Source: Hyalella azteca (lineage: Eukaryota > Arthropoda > Malacostraca > Amphipoda > Hyalellidae). From it: a stretch of 64,000 bases of DNA. Made by a program: the position numbers and the translations under genes. This document shows, in pieces, positions 1 through 10,700 of the stretch. Each line of letters opens with the position of its first letter. Position 1 is the first letter of the stretch. The notes beneath the pieces are model-generated. The model was not told the DNA's origin. It did not search any database and worked only from the letters and a program-made list of their open reading frames with translations. Location of the stretch: the NCBI RefSeq assembly GCF_000764305.2, contig NW_025947093.1, forward strand, positions 109,621 through 173,620. Direction: 5' to 3'.

Positions 1-131
1 GGAAGTCTAGTAGCTACTTCAAACTATCGTCAGTCATGGAAAGATCCGGTCAAATGACATGATATTAGATCTTCTGTGAACAAGGCACGAAAAGTACAAG
101 AATCGGCGACAGGCCACATCAGGCCAATATA
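1..131 (+). mobile_element. CR1-like LINE 3' UTR fragment
   Basis: This matches, base for base over most of its length, the 3' flank of LINE fragments at 2.8 and 21.8 kb (cttcaaactatcg...catggaaagatccggtcaaatgac...), ending in the shared tail AGAATCGGCGACAGGCC. There is no coding sequence. The 5' part lies outside the window. Confidence 0.7.
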
Positions 132-343
132 CACTGTTAGAAAAATTACCGTTAACGGTATTACCGGCGTTTCAGTGGCCGGTCGGCACGTGAAAAGAAA
201 CACCGTTTCACCGTTTTTATTCCAATTTAATACCAGAAATCCGTAAAACATCAGATAAAAACGGCGAAACAGTTTATTTTCACGGGGCGACCGCCCACTA
301 GGATGCCGGTGGAACCGTTTTTTCACCGTTTTTTCTAACAGTG
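132..343. mobile_element. MITE, TIR CACTGTTAGAAAAA, TA target
   Basis: A 212-bp element is bounded by inverted CACTGTTAGAAAAA and TTTTTTCTAACAGTG with TA on both sides. The interior is rich in ACCGTTT/AAACGGT inverted motifs. It inserted into the 3' end of the LINE tail. A diverged relative lies at 45256-45439. A TA target and CACTG ends are compatible with a Tc1/mariner-type MITE, which is inference. Confidence 0.65.
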
Positions 344-456
344 TAGATCAATATGTTATGTTATGTTATAACGTAGTTTCTTTATAACGAGTATTACTTT
401 TTCAAAGCATAATTCTGGGAGGTACTTATAACGTGTATCATGAAGAAGGTACGCAC

Positions 457-563
457 CTTGAGCTCGCGTACCAAGGTGCGCATGGAGTGATACCGCCGCA
501 GGGACCGGTACACCTCCGTGATCAGCTCATGGTTCTCCTCCAGTATCCCGCCTGTCGTCATCG
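457..563 (-). CDS. internal exon of a helical/coiled-coil protein (gene 1)
   Basis: The minus-strand open frame reads ILEENHELITEVYRSLRRYH, then SMRTLVRELK, and stops at a good donor CAAG|GTGCGT. The acceptor is GTACAG at 564, or ACGACAG at 552 (12 nt apart, so either keeps the frame). The phase (one base from the previous exon) fits the exon at 1459-1564. The amphipathic, charged composition suggests a helix. I do not recognise the family. The next exon would lie left of the window. Confidence 0.45.
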
Positions 564-3500
564 CTGTACCGGTAATGGTAATCATGGTAATGGTAATCAT
601 GGTAATGGTAATCATGGTAATGGTAATCATGGTAATGGTAATAATTGTAATGGTTCATGGTAATGGTAATCATGGTATTGGTTGTCATGGTAATGGTAAT
701 CTTGGTAATGGCAATCTTGGTAATGGTAATCATGGTAATGGTAATCGTGGTAATGGTAAGCATGGTAATGGTAATTATGATAATGGTAATCATGGTAATG
801 GTAAGCACGGTAATGTAATCATGGTAATCATGGTAAAGGTAATCATGGTAATCGTAATCATGGTAATGGTAATCATGGTAATGATAATCATGGTAATGTG
901 ATCATGGTAATGGTAATCATGGTAATGGAAATCATAGTAATGGTATTTATGGTAATGGTAATCATGGTAGTGGCAATCATGGTAATGGTAATCATGGTAA
1001 TGGTATTTATGGCAATGATAATCATGGTAATGGTAATCATGGTAATGGTAATCATGGTAATGGTAATCATGGTAATGGTAACCGTGGTAATGGTAATCAT
1101 GGTAATGGTAATCATGATAATGGTAATCATGATAATGGTAATCATGGTAATGCCTGTCTCTTATACACATCTAGATGTGTATAAGAGACAGGTATAGAGG
1201 CGCTAGTTACCATGGCAACGCAGCATGGGCACCCACCGTAGAGGCGCTAGTTACCATGGCAACGCAGCATGGGCACCCACAGTAGAGGCGCTGGTTACCA
1301 TGGCAACGGAGCGCCGGCACTCACCGTAGAGGCGCTAGTTACCATGGCAACGCAGCGCTGGCACCCACCGTATAGAGGCGCTGGTTACCATGGCAACGCA
1401 GCGCGGGCACCCACCGTAGAGGCGCTGGTTACCATGGCAACGGAGCGCGGGCACTCACCGTATAGGCGCTGGGCGTTGGCGCGGCGTCGCTCCTCCTCCT
1501 CAGTTTGGCGCTGTGGTCGCTCGGAGTGGGCGAGGCTAGCGGTGAGCTCACGAGCCCTCTCTCCCTGGGGGGCGTTTGAGAAATTTTCGAGATCAATGGT
1601 GTTTTTTTTTAATTTCAGTCACAGAAATTGTTCAAGAGCCACGTGCAGTATTGGCTCACTCATGGATGGCTTTATTTCTGCCCGATCACCCGTTTCTTTC
1701 TGTTTGTGCAATTGTGTTTAGTATAGCGGTGTCAGCGTCCAATAGGCCGTAGGCATGTTGCTGATTCTTAACATCACCGATCATTCACAAATTGTTGTTG
1801 TCTCGAACACGCAACTCACTGCACCAATGCTGCTGTGCTTAACCAACCGGCATACATGCCGATTTGACTAAATTGTCACAGGAGCTGGGATCAAACCCAC
1901 AACTCATTTGTTCCAATCTTGGTACTGTAACCACTGGGATGAATGGTAGTGAATTTTGTGTGATACGGGATTGCAAATACCAAACAGAACAATGCCACCA
2001 AACTCTTTTTTTACATGACTAAAGAAATGTGACCACGAAAATTTTAATTGCGTTATCTAATTAATAATAAATAGTTCTTGAAAACTGGTGTTTAAGTATT
2101 TAGAACTAATAAAAACTCACAAACTATATTTTGTGGGCAGCCTCTTCTGCACATTCGAACTCGAGCAGAGCAAAACATTATATAAATTAATTTTTTGTTT
2201 TTAAGTTTGTTTGCTGCGTGCTACGTGAATCACAGATGTAAAGTGCAATGAGAGAAAACAAATAAATAGTCCATGCATGAATAAGTTATTTACGAACACT
2301 CTCTTAGAAAACTCGCATTAGATCGTAAACTACAAAAAATTATACACACATAACATTCAAAGAATTTCGATATTTAAACGATGTAAATGGCCTTTTAAAA
2401 TAGAAAATTTATAACGCGTCAAACGATAATGAACACATGACTCACCCGCTCCACCTCATGACTCACCCGCTCCACCACATGGCACACTCTCATGACGAAG
2501 GCGTTGACGGTTTCGTCCTTCCGCTGCTTAGGCGCGTCCAAAAGTTGACAGTTTTCGGTCTCCAGACGCACCATGTCCTGTGGGGGCGGTCAGGTCACTC
2601 AAGACAAGACAGAAAAAAAACTGCGTTGTAACACATCCATGCGACAACATTTCTTCTCACTTCGAGTCACCGACATGTGGAACAGCCTCCCTGATAGCAT
2701 CGTTGACGCTCCGAGTATGAACATCTTCAAAAACAGACTAGACGAAGCTATGCAGGAGCATATGTTCGGTCTTAAAATGCCTAGCAAATTACGGACCAGG
2801 CAATAAGTCCAGCAGCTATCTCAATCAATCGTCAGCTATGGAAAGATCGGGTTCCAAAGGCCGGATCCCTTGTGAATCAAGTCACGAAAAATTCAAGAAT
2901 CGGCAACAGGCCATGGGCCTATTTCTTCAGTGCCGACACTTCTATTCTATTCTATGACACTAAGAACATTCCGAAAATTTACACTAGTGGTTCCTTAAGT
3001 GGGCGGCACCGTTCCCCTGGGGGCAGTGGAAAGATCTGGGGGGCGGTGAGGAACACGGGGGCTGTAAGGGGGCGGCAGTCCGAAGTCAAAATCAGAAGTT
3101 AGAACGTTTGTTTGACGAAGTGTACGCTACATATATGCAGCTGCTGCACATGATTCCCAGCGATGAGTTTTTCCACTCAGATCTGGGTTTTATTTGAGCC
3201 TATCCTGGGTTTATCTCTCGGATAATGTACGATGTTGTGTTTCGTACTTACATATCGCATGTGAAGGATCTTATCTTTCAACAAGGAAGACATCAATCAG
3301 GAAATATCAAGGGACGAATGATATCAACATTGTCATCTGACAATAAATTTACGGCCGGACTCGCGGCTGATTTCCAAATTCAATGATCAAGGAATATCTC
3401 CCTTACTAATGGACGCAGCTCGTTGAAACTCGGTACACATATTTATTGGGACTAACGGTCATGTTTAGCTTAGAAAAATTTGTTTAATTTCACTTTCATT

Positions 3501-6144
3501 CGGGAGTTATATGACGATAGGGGCCGAAATTCGCAGTGATCAAGAAATTTCCTCCAAACTACTGAACAGATTCGAAAAAATTTTAAATCTACATTTCTAA
3601 ATATCTAACGGTTATATTTGGCTCGCAACAATTTATTCGATTTTGCCTTCTTTTGCGAGTTATACGGCAATACGTATACGGCTCTTGGTTAAACGGCCTG
3701 TCGAAATGCCGGACGTTTCGCCGAAGAATTCGGAACGAAGGCAAAATCGAAAAAATTGTCACGAGCTAAACATCACCGTTGCTGATGTTAGGTAATTATA
3801 CGCAGCCAATCTGCTCAGTAGTTTGGAAGAAATTCTTTGATCAATGCGAATTTCGGCCAGTTTCGCCATATTACTCATGAATTTAGGTGAAGTTTAAAGA
3901 TTTTCACGAGCTAGACATCACTGTTTGGTCCTAATGAATGCGTGTTCCAAGTTTCTACGAGCTGCGTTCATTAGTTTGGGAGATGCCCCTTGGTCCCTGA
4001 ATTTGGAGATTGGCTGCGAGACCGGCCACGAGTCCGGCCGTAAATTTGTCCGCGACGTCCTGGCTTTTTAGTGCTGAAACCGTTAAAATTGCTAAAAATA
4101 TATTGATTTACTAAATGGGGTTCTATTTGTGACATACACATTTATGTCAAACATTTCTCTTTTAAAAATAAAAATTGCAGCGAACTTTATAGCAAAAAAC
4201 ATAACTCAGTTCTTATTGCAGTGAGTGACAGAGCGCGCATTTTCTCGTAGAAGAAAACGTGAAATCACGGACGGACAGACGGACAGACGGACACGACGAG
4301 CACAATAGTGCATTATTTCCATAAATGAGGAAATGCGCTAAAAAGCGTTCGTATTTATATGTGTCTATGAGGGGGGGCGCGCGCTAGGAATTCACTGTGG
4401 AGCCAAAGGACGCGACAGCCTGAAAAAGTTTGTGAACCACTGAACTAGACCATGCCTCTATACTATGCCTCTAGAGTCTAGACCATGCCTCTATACTATG
4501 CCTCTAGAGTCTAGAATATGCCTCTAGAGTCTAAACTATGCCTCTAGATCATGCCTCTAGAGTTAGACAATGCCTAGAGACCATGCCTCTAGAGTCTAAA
4601 CCATGCCTAGACCAAGATTGTAAACCACTGAACTAACCCATGGCTATGCTGCAAACACCACCCTTGACTGCTACCAATGCACCGCTAATCCCCTCACAAC
4701 TCCCCTCACTCCCCTCACTCCCCTCACTCCCCTCACTCCCCTCACTCCCCTCACTCCCCTCACTCCCCTCACTCGCCGTTTAAAGGCGCCTTGCCAGGGC
4801 GTGAATACGGAATTCCTGTTTGACTTGGAATGATGGCTTGGAATGATGGCTTGGAATGATGGCTTGGAATGATGGCTTGGAATGATGAATGGCTTTATCG
4901 TGCATTTCTCAGTGAGCGACATGAACTTTTATATCACATTCGAAAGTCTTCTTATAATCGATAACAAATGCTGGGGTCTATATCTCCTTTACTCATTTTC
5001 CTATTGTTGTCACCAACTCCCCCATGACTAGTCACCCAACTCCCCCTAACTAATCACTAACGCCATTCCCACCAAATCGCTTAAAATAGTTTCATATTCC
5101 CCTATTATTCACCCGCTGTGTGTCCCATACGCAACACTTACGCACCCACCATGAGACTGATCTTAACTTACATACTGTTTCTTACAACACTACTCTTTAA
5201 CTTCACTTCTTGTTTGTCTGTTTGTCTGCTACAAATCTTATAATCAATATTTAACACACTTCTTATAATTAAATAACATCATTAATTAATAACATCACCT
5301 AATATAATAGAACACAAACCTAATAATCAATATTTAACACACTTCTACCTCTCCAATCGATCTGAAATTTTGCACACTTGCGTAAAGTTGGAGACAATGC
5401 ATGAATCAATTGACAGAATAAATAATTTTGAAAAATGTAAAAAATCAATATCAAAAGAAATTTTAAAAAGAATTTGTTTATTATTTAAAAATAAAATTAG
5501 AAATCTTTGTACATGTGTAGCGTCGGAGACACTGGCCTCTCTAGAAGTGTTGCCTTTAAAAAAGTTATTTTTAAATGCATATTTTGTCATACTCACTATT
5601 TGTTCACCCTGTACAAATATCAAACTCACCCATATTGTACGCCAATATGGGAGATTAATCTCAGTGAGGAGATTAATCTCTTTTTAATCTCAGTGACGTA
5701 TTTCAAAATCACCCCACACTCACCCCTCACCCACACTATACTCGCCTCTCGCTCGCCCATTCACAGTCCATAATCACCTCATACTCACCCCTTCACTCAC
5801 CCCTTACTCACCCTCACTCGCCCCTTACTCACCCCTTACTCACCCCTATACTCACCCCTCACTCGCCCCATACTCACCCCTCACTCACCCATTACTCACC
5901 CCTAATTCGCACCATACTCACCCTTCACTCACCAATTCCCAGCCCCTGCCCTTAATCACCTTAATCATCTCCTTAAGCATCCTGTAGCGCTGCCAGGCGT
6001 TGGGTGACCGCCTGCTCTCGAGGTAGCGGTGATTCAGGGTGAGTAAGGCTTGCCGCACGATTTTCAGGCTCGAGTTAAGTCGCGCCTTGGTGGTGAGTAA
6101 GGCCTGGTTGGCGAGTATGCTGTCCTCGCGAGTCACCGAGTCCG
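457..6144 (-). CDS. gene 1: three in-phase exons of an unrecognised coiled-coil protein (partial)
   Basis: Exons at 6144-5933, 1564-1459 and 563-457 (minus strand) join in phase (0, then 1) without a stop to give about 140 residues. The first is basic and helical (NAWQRYRMLKEMIKVIKGRG). The second is a classic coiled coil (TEEEERRRANAQRLY). The third is again helical. Such composition is usual for structural or scaffold proteins, and no catalytic motif is seen. Both ends are missing, and further exons may lie within the 4.4-kb first intron, which is filled by a SINE, a LINE fragment, an hAT-like element and satellites. The second intron consists almost wholly of two tandem arrays and an adapter artefact. 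Linkage of the first exon to the others is inferred only from strand and phase. Confidence 0.4.
564..1153. repeat. 15-bp minisatellite GGTAATGGTAATCAT, about 39 copies
   Basis: Tandem 15-mers with scattered substitutions, stopping abruptly at the adapter at 1154. Open frames through it (HGNGN and similar pentapeptides) follow from a unit divisible by three and are not genes. On the minus strand it forms the pyrimidine-rich 3' part of a gene 1 intron, next to the acceptor. Confidence 0.97.
1154..1191. other. Nextera (Tn5 mosaic-end) mate-pair junction adapter, assembly artefact
   Basis: CTGTCTCTTATACACATCT is followed immediately by its reverse complement, 38 bp in all. This is the double mosaic-end junction left by Nextera mate-pair circularisation. 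It is not genomic. Translations of it (SYTHLDVYKRQ, MCIRDR) are well-known contaminant peptides. The sequences on its two sides may not be adjacent in the genome. Confidence 0.98.
1192..1458. repeat. 44-46-bp minisatellite built from an exon end plus donor site, 6 copies
   Basis: On the minus strand each unit reads CAGCGCCTCTACG|GTGGGTGCC (or GTGAGTGCC) and then GTTGCCATGGTAAC. The first 13 bases copy the 3' end of the gene 1 exon (CAGCGCCTATACG) and the next copy its donor. Every unit holds a perfect GTTACCATGGCAAC palindrome, which matches the RFX X-box consensus. Confidence 0.92.
1459..1564 (-). CDS. internal coiled-coil exon (gene 1)
   Basis: This 106-bp GC-rich exon has acceptor CGCCCCCCAG and donor TATACG|GTGAGTGC. 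It reads ERARELTASLAHSERPQRQ then TEEEERRRANAQRLY, a strongly heptad-like charged helix; the other two frames are poorer or stopped. It begins in phase 0 and ends one base into a codon, as the next exon at 563 requires. The exon's last 13 bases and its donor are the seed of the adjacent 44-bp array. Confidence 0.55.
1718..1948 (-). mobile_element. dimeric tRNA-derived SINE, copy 1
   Basis: Read on the minus strand: CCAGTGGTTACAG (A-box-like), GTGGGTTTGATCCC (B-box-like), then a second tRNA-like unit GGTTGGTTAAGCACAGCAG...GTGTTCGAGAC, and a 3' tail AAGAATCAGCAACATGCC...GGCCTATT...GCTGACACCGCTATACTA. The tail is homologous to the LINE tail. Confidence 0.7.
1949..2430. other. AT-rich stretch, no feature seen
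   Basis: Low-complexity AT-rich DNA with stops in all frames. It is part of the putative first intron of gene 1. A short direct repeat (catgactcacccgctccacc) follows at 2435-2480. Confidence 0.5.
2590..2984 (+). pseudogene. CR1-like LINE, 5'-truncated RT C-terminus and 3' tail
   Basis: From 2614 the frame reads HFFSLRVTDMWNSLPDSIVD, then SMNIFKNRLDEAMQEHMFG, ending at TAA 2804-2806. This is the conserved extreme C-terminus of CR1/L2/Jockey-type reverse transcriptases (FFS.R....WN.LP....A.S...FK.RLD). The 3' UTR with AAGAATCGGCAACAGGCC and a (TTCTA)n end follows to about 2957. The 5' part and the catalytic domain are missing, so it is dead-on-arrival. Fragments of the same family lie at 21.6, 23.5 and 62.4 kb. 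Confidence 0.8.
2985..4442. mobile_element. non-autonomous hAT-like element, copy 1 (1.46 kb)
   Basis: Left end TAGTGGTTCCTTAAGTGGGC and right end reverse complement CAGTGGTTCACAAACTTTTT pair as hAT-type termini. The interior is homologous to the element at 12987-14495 (cacgagctaaacatcaccgt and acgtcctgg blocks). There is no transposase. The 8-bp flanks match at only 5 of 8 positions, so the target duplication is decayed. A 0.1-kb nested TIR element is present near 4234-4339 and absent from copy 2. Confidence 0.7.
4234..4339. mobile_element. nested small TIR element (GCGCATTTTCTC ends)
   Basis: GCGCATTTTCTC and GAGGAAATGCGC flank (GGACAGAC)n and GAGCACAATAGTGCATTATT. It is homologous in inverse orientation to 20132-20232, and lies where copy 2 of the hAT-like element has no such sequence. 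Confidence 0.6.
4443..4617. repeat. degenerate minisatellite based on atgcctctagagtctaga
   Basis: Irregular repeats of ATGCCTCTAGAGTCTAGACC and ATGCCTCTATACT run directly on from the right end of the hAT-like element. Confidence 0.8.
4690..4772. repeat. 9-bp repeat CTCCCCTCA, about 9 copies
   Basis: Perfect tandem 9-mers. On the minus strand they read GTGAGGGGA, a donor-like hexamer. The minus-strand RGV repeat frame is an array artefact. Confidence 0.9.
4826..4886. repeat. 13-bp repeat GGAATGATGGCTT, 4-5 copies
   Basis: Short perfect tandem array. Confidence 0.9.
5175..5600 (+). mobile_element. fragment of the CTTCTTGTTTGTCTG interspersed repeat family
   Basis: CACTTCTTGTTTGTCTG, then GCTACAAATCTTATAATC, CAATCGATCTGAAATTTTGC, GAGACAATGCATGAATCAAT and GGAGACACTGGCCTCT appear in the same order at 22.7 kb and, inverted, at 48.7-49.2 kb. 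The last copy lies inside a 1.4-kb element with inverted ends. Short open frames here are shadows. Confidence 0.7.
5706..5932 (-). repeat. GGTGAGT array, 11 donor-like copies after the exon at 5933
   Basis: On the minus strand, GGTGAGTAAGG, GGTGAGTATAG and GGTGAGTGAGG variants recur every 10-20 bases for 225 bp directly after the exon donor TTG|GTGAGTG. Eleven more GGTGAGT copies follow the real one. Some units have decayed to GGCGAGT. Confidence 0.85.
5933..6144 (-). CDS. internal exon of a basic helical protein (gene 1)
   Basis: This 212-bp exon has a possible acceptor CACCCCAG and a strong donor GAATTG|GTGAGTG. The frame reads SILANQALLTTKARLNSSLK, then IVRQALLTLNHRYLESRRS and NAWQRYRMLKEMIKVIKGRG. 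It is rich in Leu, Arg and Lys, looks helical, and has GC-rich codons unlike its AT-rich surroundings. It starts two bases into a codon and ends in phase 0, matching the exon at 1564. I do not recognise the family. The start of the ORF outside the acceptor is not meaningful because this is an internal exon. Confidence 0.5.
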
Positions 6145-6443
6145 CTGGGGTGATCAATGGGTGAGCAAGGGCTTATAAGAATAAAGCAATGGGTGATTGA
6201 GGTTTAATTAAAGAGTAGGAGAGCAATAGGTGAGCAAAAGCCATTAAGTAGGGAAGAAAATGTTGCCCAAAATTTGATGATGAGTTAATAGTAATGATGT
6301 ATAGATATGATAATAGAACGAAATTAATCATCAATTTAAGGAATGTCAAATTTTTATATACTAAACAATATTTGTCTTCTAAACTGGTTTTATTTACACT
6401 GCAAGCTGACGATGTAGATTGAATATAATTCAAGGAGATCAGA

Positions 6444-6580
6444 TATCCGCCATGTCAATGTCTATCGGATATTCGCTATGTGATATCGATCAGATATTCG
6501 CTGTGTGATATCGATCAGATATTCGCTGTGTGATATCGATCAGATATTCGCTATGTGATATCGATCAGATTTTCGCTTAT
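6444..6580. repeat. 25-bp repeat CAGATATTCGCTATGTGATATCGAT, about 5 copies
   Basis: Tandem 25-mers with ATG/GTG variation. Each unit contains the palindrome GATATC. Confidence 0.9.
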
Positions 6581-6647
6581 AAAACATGTTATAAAATTTG
6601 TCGAAAAATGAGATGACGTTCACAAAGTAATTAAAATTAAGAAAACA

Positions 6648-7060
6648 GCACCCCCTCACAATACTCACAGGGCCTCACAATACTCACAGGGCCTCACAAT
6701 ACTCACAGGGCCCTCACAATACTCACAGGGCCTCACAATACTCACAGGGCCTTACAATACTCACAGGGCCTCACAATACTCACAGGACCCTTACAACACT
6801 CACAGGGCCTCACAATACTCAGAGGGCCTCACAACACTCACAGGGCCCTTACAATACTCACAGGGCCTCACAATACTCACAGGGCCCTCACAATACTCAC
6901 ATGGCCTCACAATACTCACAGGGCCTCACAATACTCACAGGGCCCTCACAATACTCACAGGGCCCTCACAATACTCACATGGCCTCACAATACTCACAGG
7001 GCCTCACAATACTCACAGGGCCTCACAATACTCACAGGGCCTCACAATACTCACAGGGCC
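6648..7060. repeat. 19-bp minisatellite CCTCACAATACTCACAGGG, about 21 copies, ending at a gap
   Basis: Near-perfect tandem 19-mers (some with an extra C) end exactly at the N at 7061. On the minus strand each unit carries CT|GTGAGTATT, a consensus-like donor. Whether an exon lies in or beside the gap cannot be seen. Confidence 0.95.
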
Positions 7061-7061
7061 N
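7061..7061. other. assembly gap (N) at array edge
   Basis: A single N joins the 19-bp array to unrelated AT-rich sequence, so the real distance is unknown. Confidence 0.95.
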
Positions 7062-7377
7062 TTCATTTGTTTTTCTGCATAATTCCTATCAAGATTGAGG
7101 TATTTATAGTATCCTGGAAGCTTATTTTGTATACTGAAACCTTCGTCAAAGAAACTTTCTGTTTGACTAAACAACTAAATTCGATAACTTTACGAAAAAT
7201 AATTCTGGAAACACCAAGCAACTTTTTTGCAATGGACAAATTCGTGAACGCCTGTTCTCTTTCACTTTCCATTAAAGTTTTTTAATGGAATATTGGTATT
7301 GCTATAATGGTCTCTAACATTGTTCCTCATCATTAATGTTTAAGCGGCCATTTCTGCACAATTTCATGACAATTTTA

Positions 7378-7700
7378 TATGGTATATGGTATCTGGTATA
7401 CGGTATATGGTATATGGTATATGGTATATGGTATATGGTATATGGTATATGACATATGGCATATGGCATATGGTATATGGTATATGGTATATGGTATCTG
7501 GTATACGGTATATGGTATATGGTATATGGTATATGACATATGGCATATGGCATATGGTATATGGTATATGGTATATGGTATATGGTACATTGTATATGGT
7601 ATATGTATATGGTATACGGTATATGGTATACGGTATATGGTATATGGCATATGGTATATGGCATATGGAATATGGTATATGGTTTATTTATGGTATATGT
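7378..7700. repeat. 7-bp repeat GGTATAT with larger internal duplications
   Basis: GGTATAT units with variants GGTATCT, GGTATAC, GACATAT and GGCATAT. The variant block TCTGGTATACGG...GACATATGGCATATGGC occurs twice, showing segmental duplication inside the array. The VYGIWYM-type frames are artefacts. Confidence 0.95.
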
Positions 7701-10700
7701 TTTCACCATACACTTACACTGATTATTATTGGTTAATCATAGAACATTAAGTATGTAGCAAAATAGGGTGATACATGTAGAATGATTAATACTTCAATAA
7801 GAAATCATCATATCATCGTCAAGTGATCATTGTGCTATCATTACACTGATATAAAATTAATTGATAATTATTTGGTAATGATATAGGATATCTTATTTAC
7901 TTATATATCTTATCTTGATGACAGAAAATATTCTTTTTCATTAATTTGAAACAATGCTAACGTTTTTTAATATATTTGGGAAAAGCTGAGTAAAAAGTAA
8001 CTAATTAAATAAATTTTTGATAAATCTATACAGTAAGTAATAACTTAATGCGACAAATATAGCGGGATTACCAGTGAACACAACACAAGTAGCGGGATTA
8101 CCAGTGTATTTCCTATGGGTTGAATAAATCCTACCAGCCCAGGTTGTGTAGTTTTTTATCTTGTGGATTGAGTATAGGATATAGGATAATATACCTCAAT
8201 ATATCTATAATAATATATAATATACCTTAATAATATATAATATGTACGTTATAATATATAATAAATATACCTTATATTATTATATTATATATATTAAACT
8301 ATATACCTTATAATATCCTATATCGTACGTCACGTGGATGTGTTCCGTGAATTACGCGTTGTTTCCTCGTAACGCGCGCGTCACAACGCGGGTAAAACAC
8401 GGCGGTCTTATAGTAAGTAATATTATATATACGTATAATGTATATATAATTTTTATTACTTATATATAAATAATATATTATAAACGTAATAAGTTCTGCC
8501 GAACGTCAATACTTTTATGTTTATAAATTCTACCATCATCATATTTTTAACAGAGGTCTAAACATGTCCGATTATTTCATTGGTTCTAAGACTATCATAT
8601 TTTTAACACAGGACTTAAAATGTATTATTATTTCATATACACATATGAAACATACTGTTATACATACGCTGGCCGTATGTATAAGAGCGATCATAAGATC
8701 TATAACGATCATCAGTTCTACCAGGATTGTAAATTCAACAGCTGTATTCTGATGATACGTAATACACAGCTGTATTACGATTAAGTTGAGCGTTAGTTGA
8801 CTCGCATCCATTAGTGACACTGATGAAAACAGATATGATATTCAATAAAATAAATATTCAACCTTAAAGGTATTATATCTAAAATACATTTTTTCGTTCT
8901 AACGTAAAGTAATTTCTATCGTTACATTGATTTTAATTAATGCAGACCTTCTTCATTGTTTGGTTAATTATTCAAGATTATTACACATGTTTATAATATC
9001 GACTGTTTTGGATTGAAATTGTATAGCCCATGAAACCATTTGTCTCTAATTATTAAGTATGGAATTCTATCATCTATAGAATAAATAACCGATATAAACC
9101 ATTTTAACGGAATTGTCCTAAATTTATAAATTATTCATGAGGTAAACTGAATTTATAAATCAGAATAATTTATAATTAATAATTATTTATAAACTGAATG
9201 TATAAATTAGAATATTTTATATATAGTAATTATTTATAAACTGAATTTATAAATTATTCTAGAGGTAAACTGGTATGTGGGAAACATAAGCCCACCGCGT
9301 ACCTGCTCACGCGCAAAAAAATCCCTCTTCATATTTTCTTCCTCCAGCACTGCGCGCCTGCAGTGCACTTTTTGCCTGAAATTGTTACCCTGGCATTTTT
9401 CCCTTAAATGTTACGCTAGCAACGCTGGTCATTTGCCCTTTGGATGCGCATCTTGCCTGGTTAGCCGTGACCATTAGAAGTCACGATAAGTGGAGGGGGA
9501 TCCCCATTATCAACACAAAATCAGTTATTGTTTTTCATGCTATATTTTGCAAAAATATCGTGAAACACTCAGCTCGAGGTCACGGCACTGAGTTGGGGAT
9601 GAGGCAACCCGCAAGGCTGAGCTCAGTGCCGCGGGAGCTGTGGTCGAGGGAGGGTGTACGTGCTGTGTTCGTTCTCCCCGCCTCTTGGACCTTGAGATGT
9701 GAACGTCGGAAGCGATAAATATCGATACTCCGACTATGAATGCTTGTACTGTGAATACTTTTCCGGTCATTGTACTTTACTTCCTGTGATGCTATGAGGA
9801 TCAAGGTTGTGCTTTACTCGGTGAAGGTCCATCCGTTAATTAACGATACGCCCAAACAAAAACTAATTATAGCTTGTGTCCATCCAGCGCACGCTTGCTT
9901 AGCTGGACAACAATAATGATATTATTACGAACAATAAGCCTCTTGATTATTGAATATCATTTAAACACTCGCTTTTTTGTTAATTATATCTAGCTACACG
10001 GAAAATAATCATTTGGCAACCCTTATAATAGTTTTATTGGAACCTACAATCAAAATAAGTTATCGCGTCGATTTATTGTCACTGGATAGTATAAACATTG
10101 CGTTCACGTACACTGGCCATATCAGGAAATATATATATTTGGTAATCATATAAGAAAATTTTCAAGGAATTTAATGAATTTTATTGTGAATTTAGTAATT
10201 GAATTTGATAAAAAATATAATAGTAAACCATCGTCCGCTCAACGTCTTTGTTCATGAATAACACTCACACAAATGTTCTGTATTAAATACACAGCATGCT
10301 TGAAATCAGCCAAGGCTAAACATTACATAATCAATGTGTAAGCAATCGCAGGATGTGTTCGTAGGATGACTAATCGGCTATATTTGCCCAATATTAATGG
10401 TGGGTGGGGTAATCGTTTATATTTATATTTATTCCGTTTTGAATGAATGGTTAATAAATGAAAAATGAGGTGAATTATAAGTAAATATTTCATCATAAAA
10501 TCATGTCACTAGCTGTTTAGAGCGCAGTATACTTATTGTAATTATTGGATATAATAAATACTATTATGACCGTAGCAACCATTATATAATTCTTCAATAA
10601 TTTGCTAATAAATACAATATTATGCCAATTCGGTGCAGTAAACGCGCATACAACTGAACACAAGACGAACGATATTATAATTTATTTCTAACAAAATTAC

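Noticed and set aside
433..1197. Open frames of HGNGN, ITMIT or VMVIM repeats on both strands
   Set aside because: They arise from a 15-bp repeat unit divisible by three; some also run through the sequencing adapter.
4671..4922. Minus-strand frame ending in RGV repeats, and a possible short exon EFRIHALARRL after GTCAAACAG
   Set aside because: No suitable donor in the same frame; the frame is mainly 9-bp and 13-bp repeat sequence.
6648..7060. CRISPR-like array
   Set aside because: Direct tandem repeats without spacers in eukaryotic DNA.
7314..7750. VYGIWYM and YHIPYT frames on both strands
   Set aside because: Six-frame openness of a 7-bp GGTATAT array, with no start or splice context.
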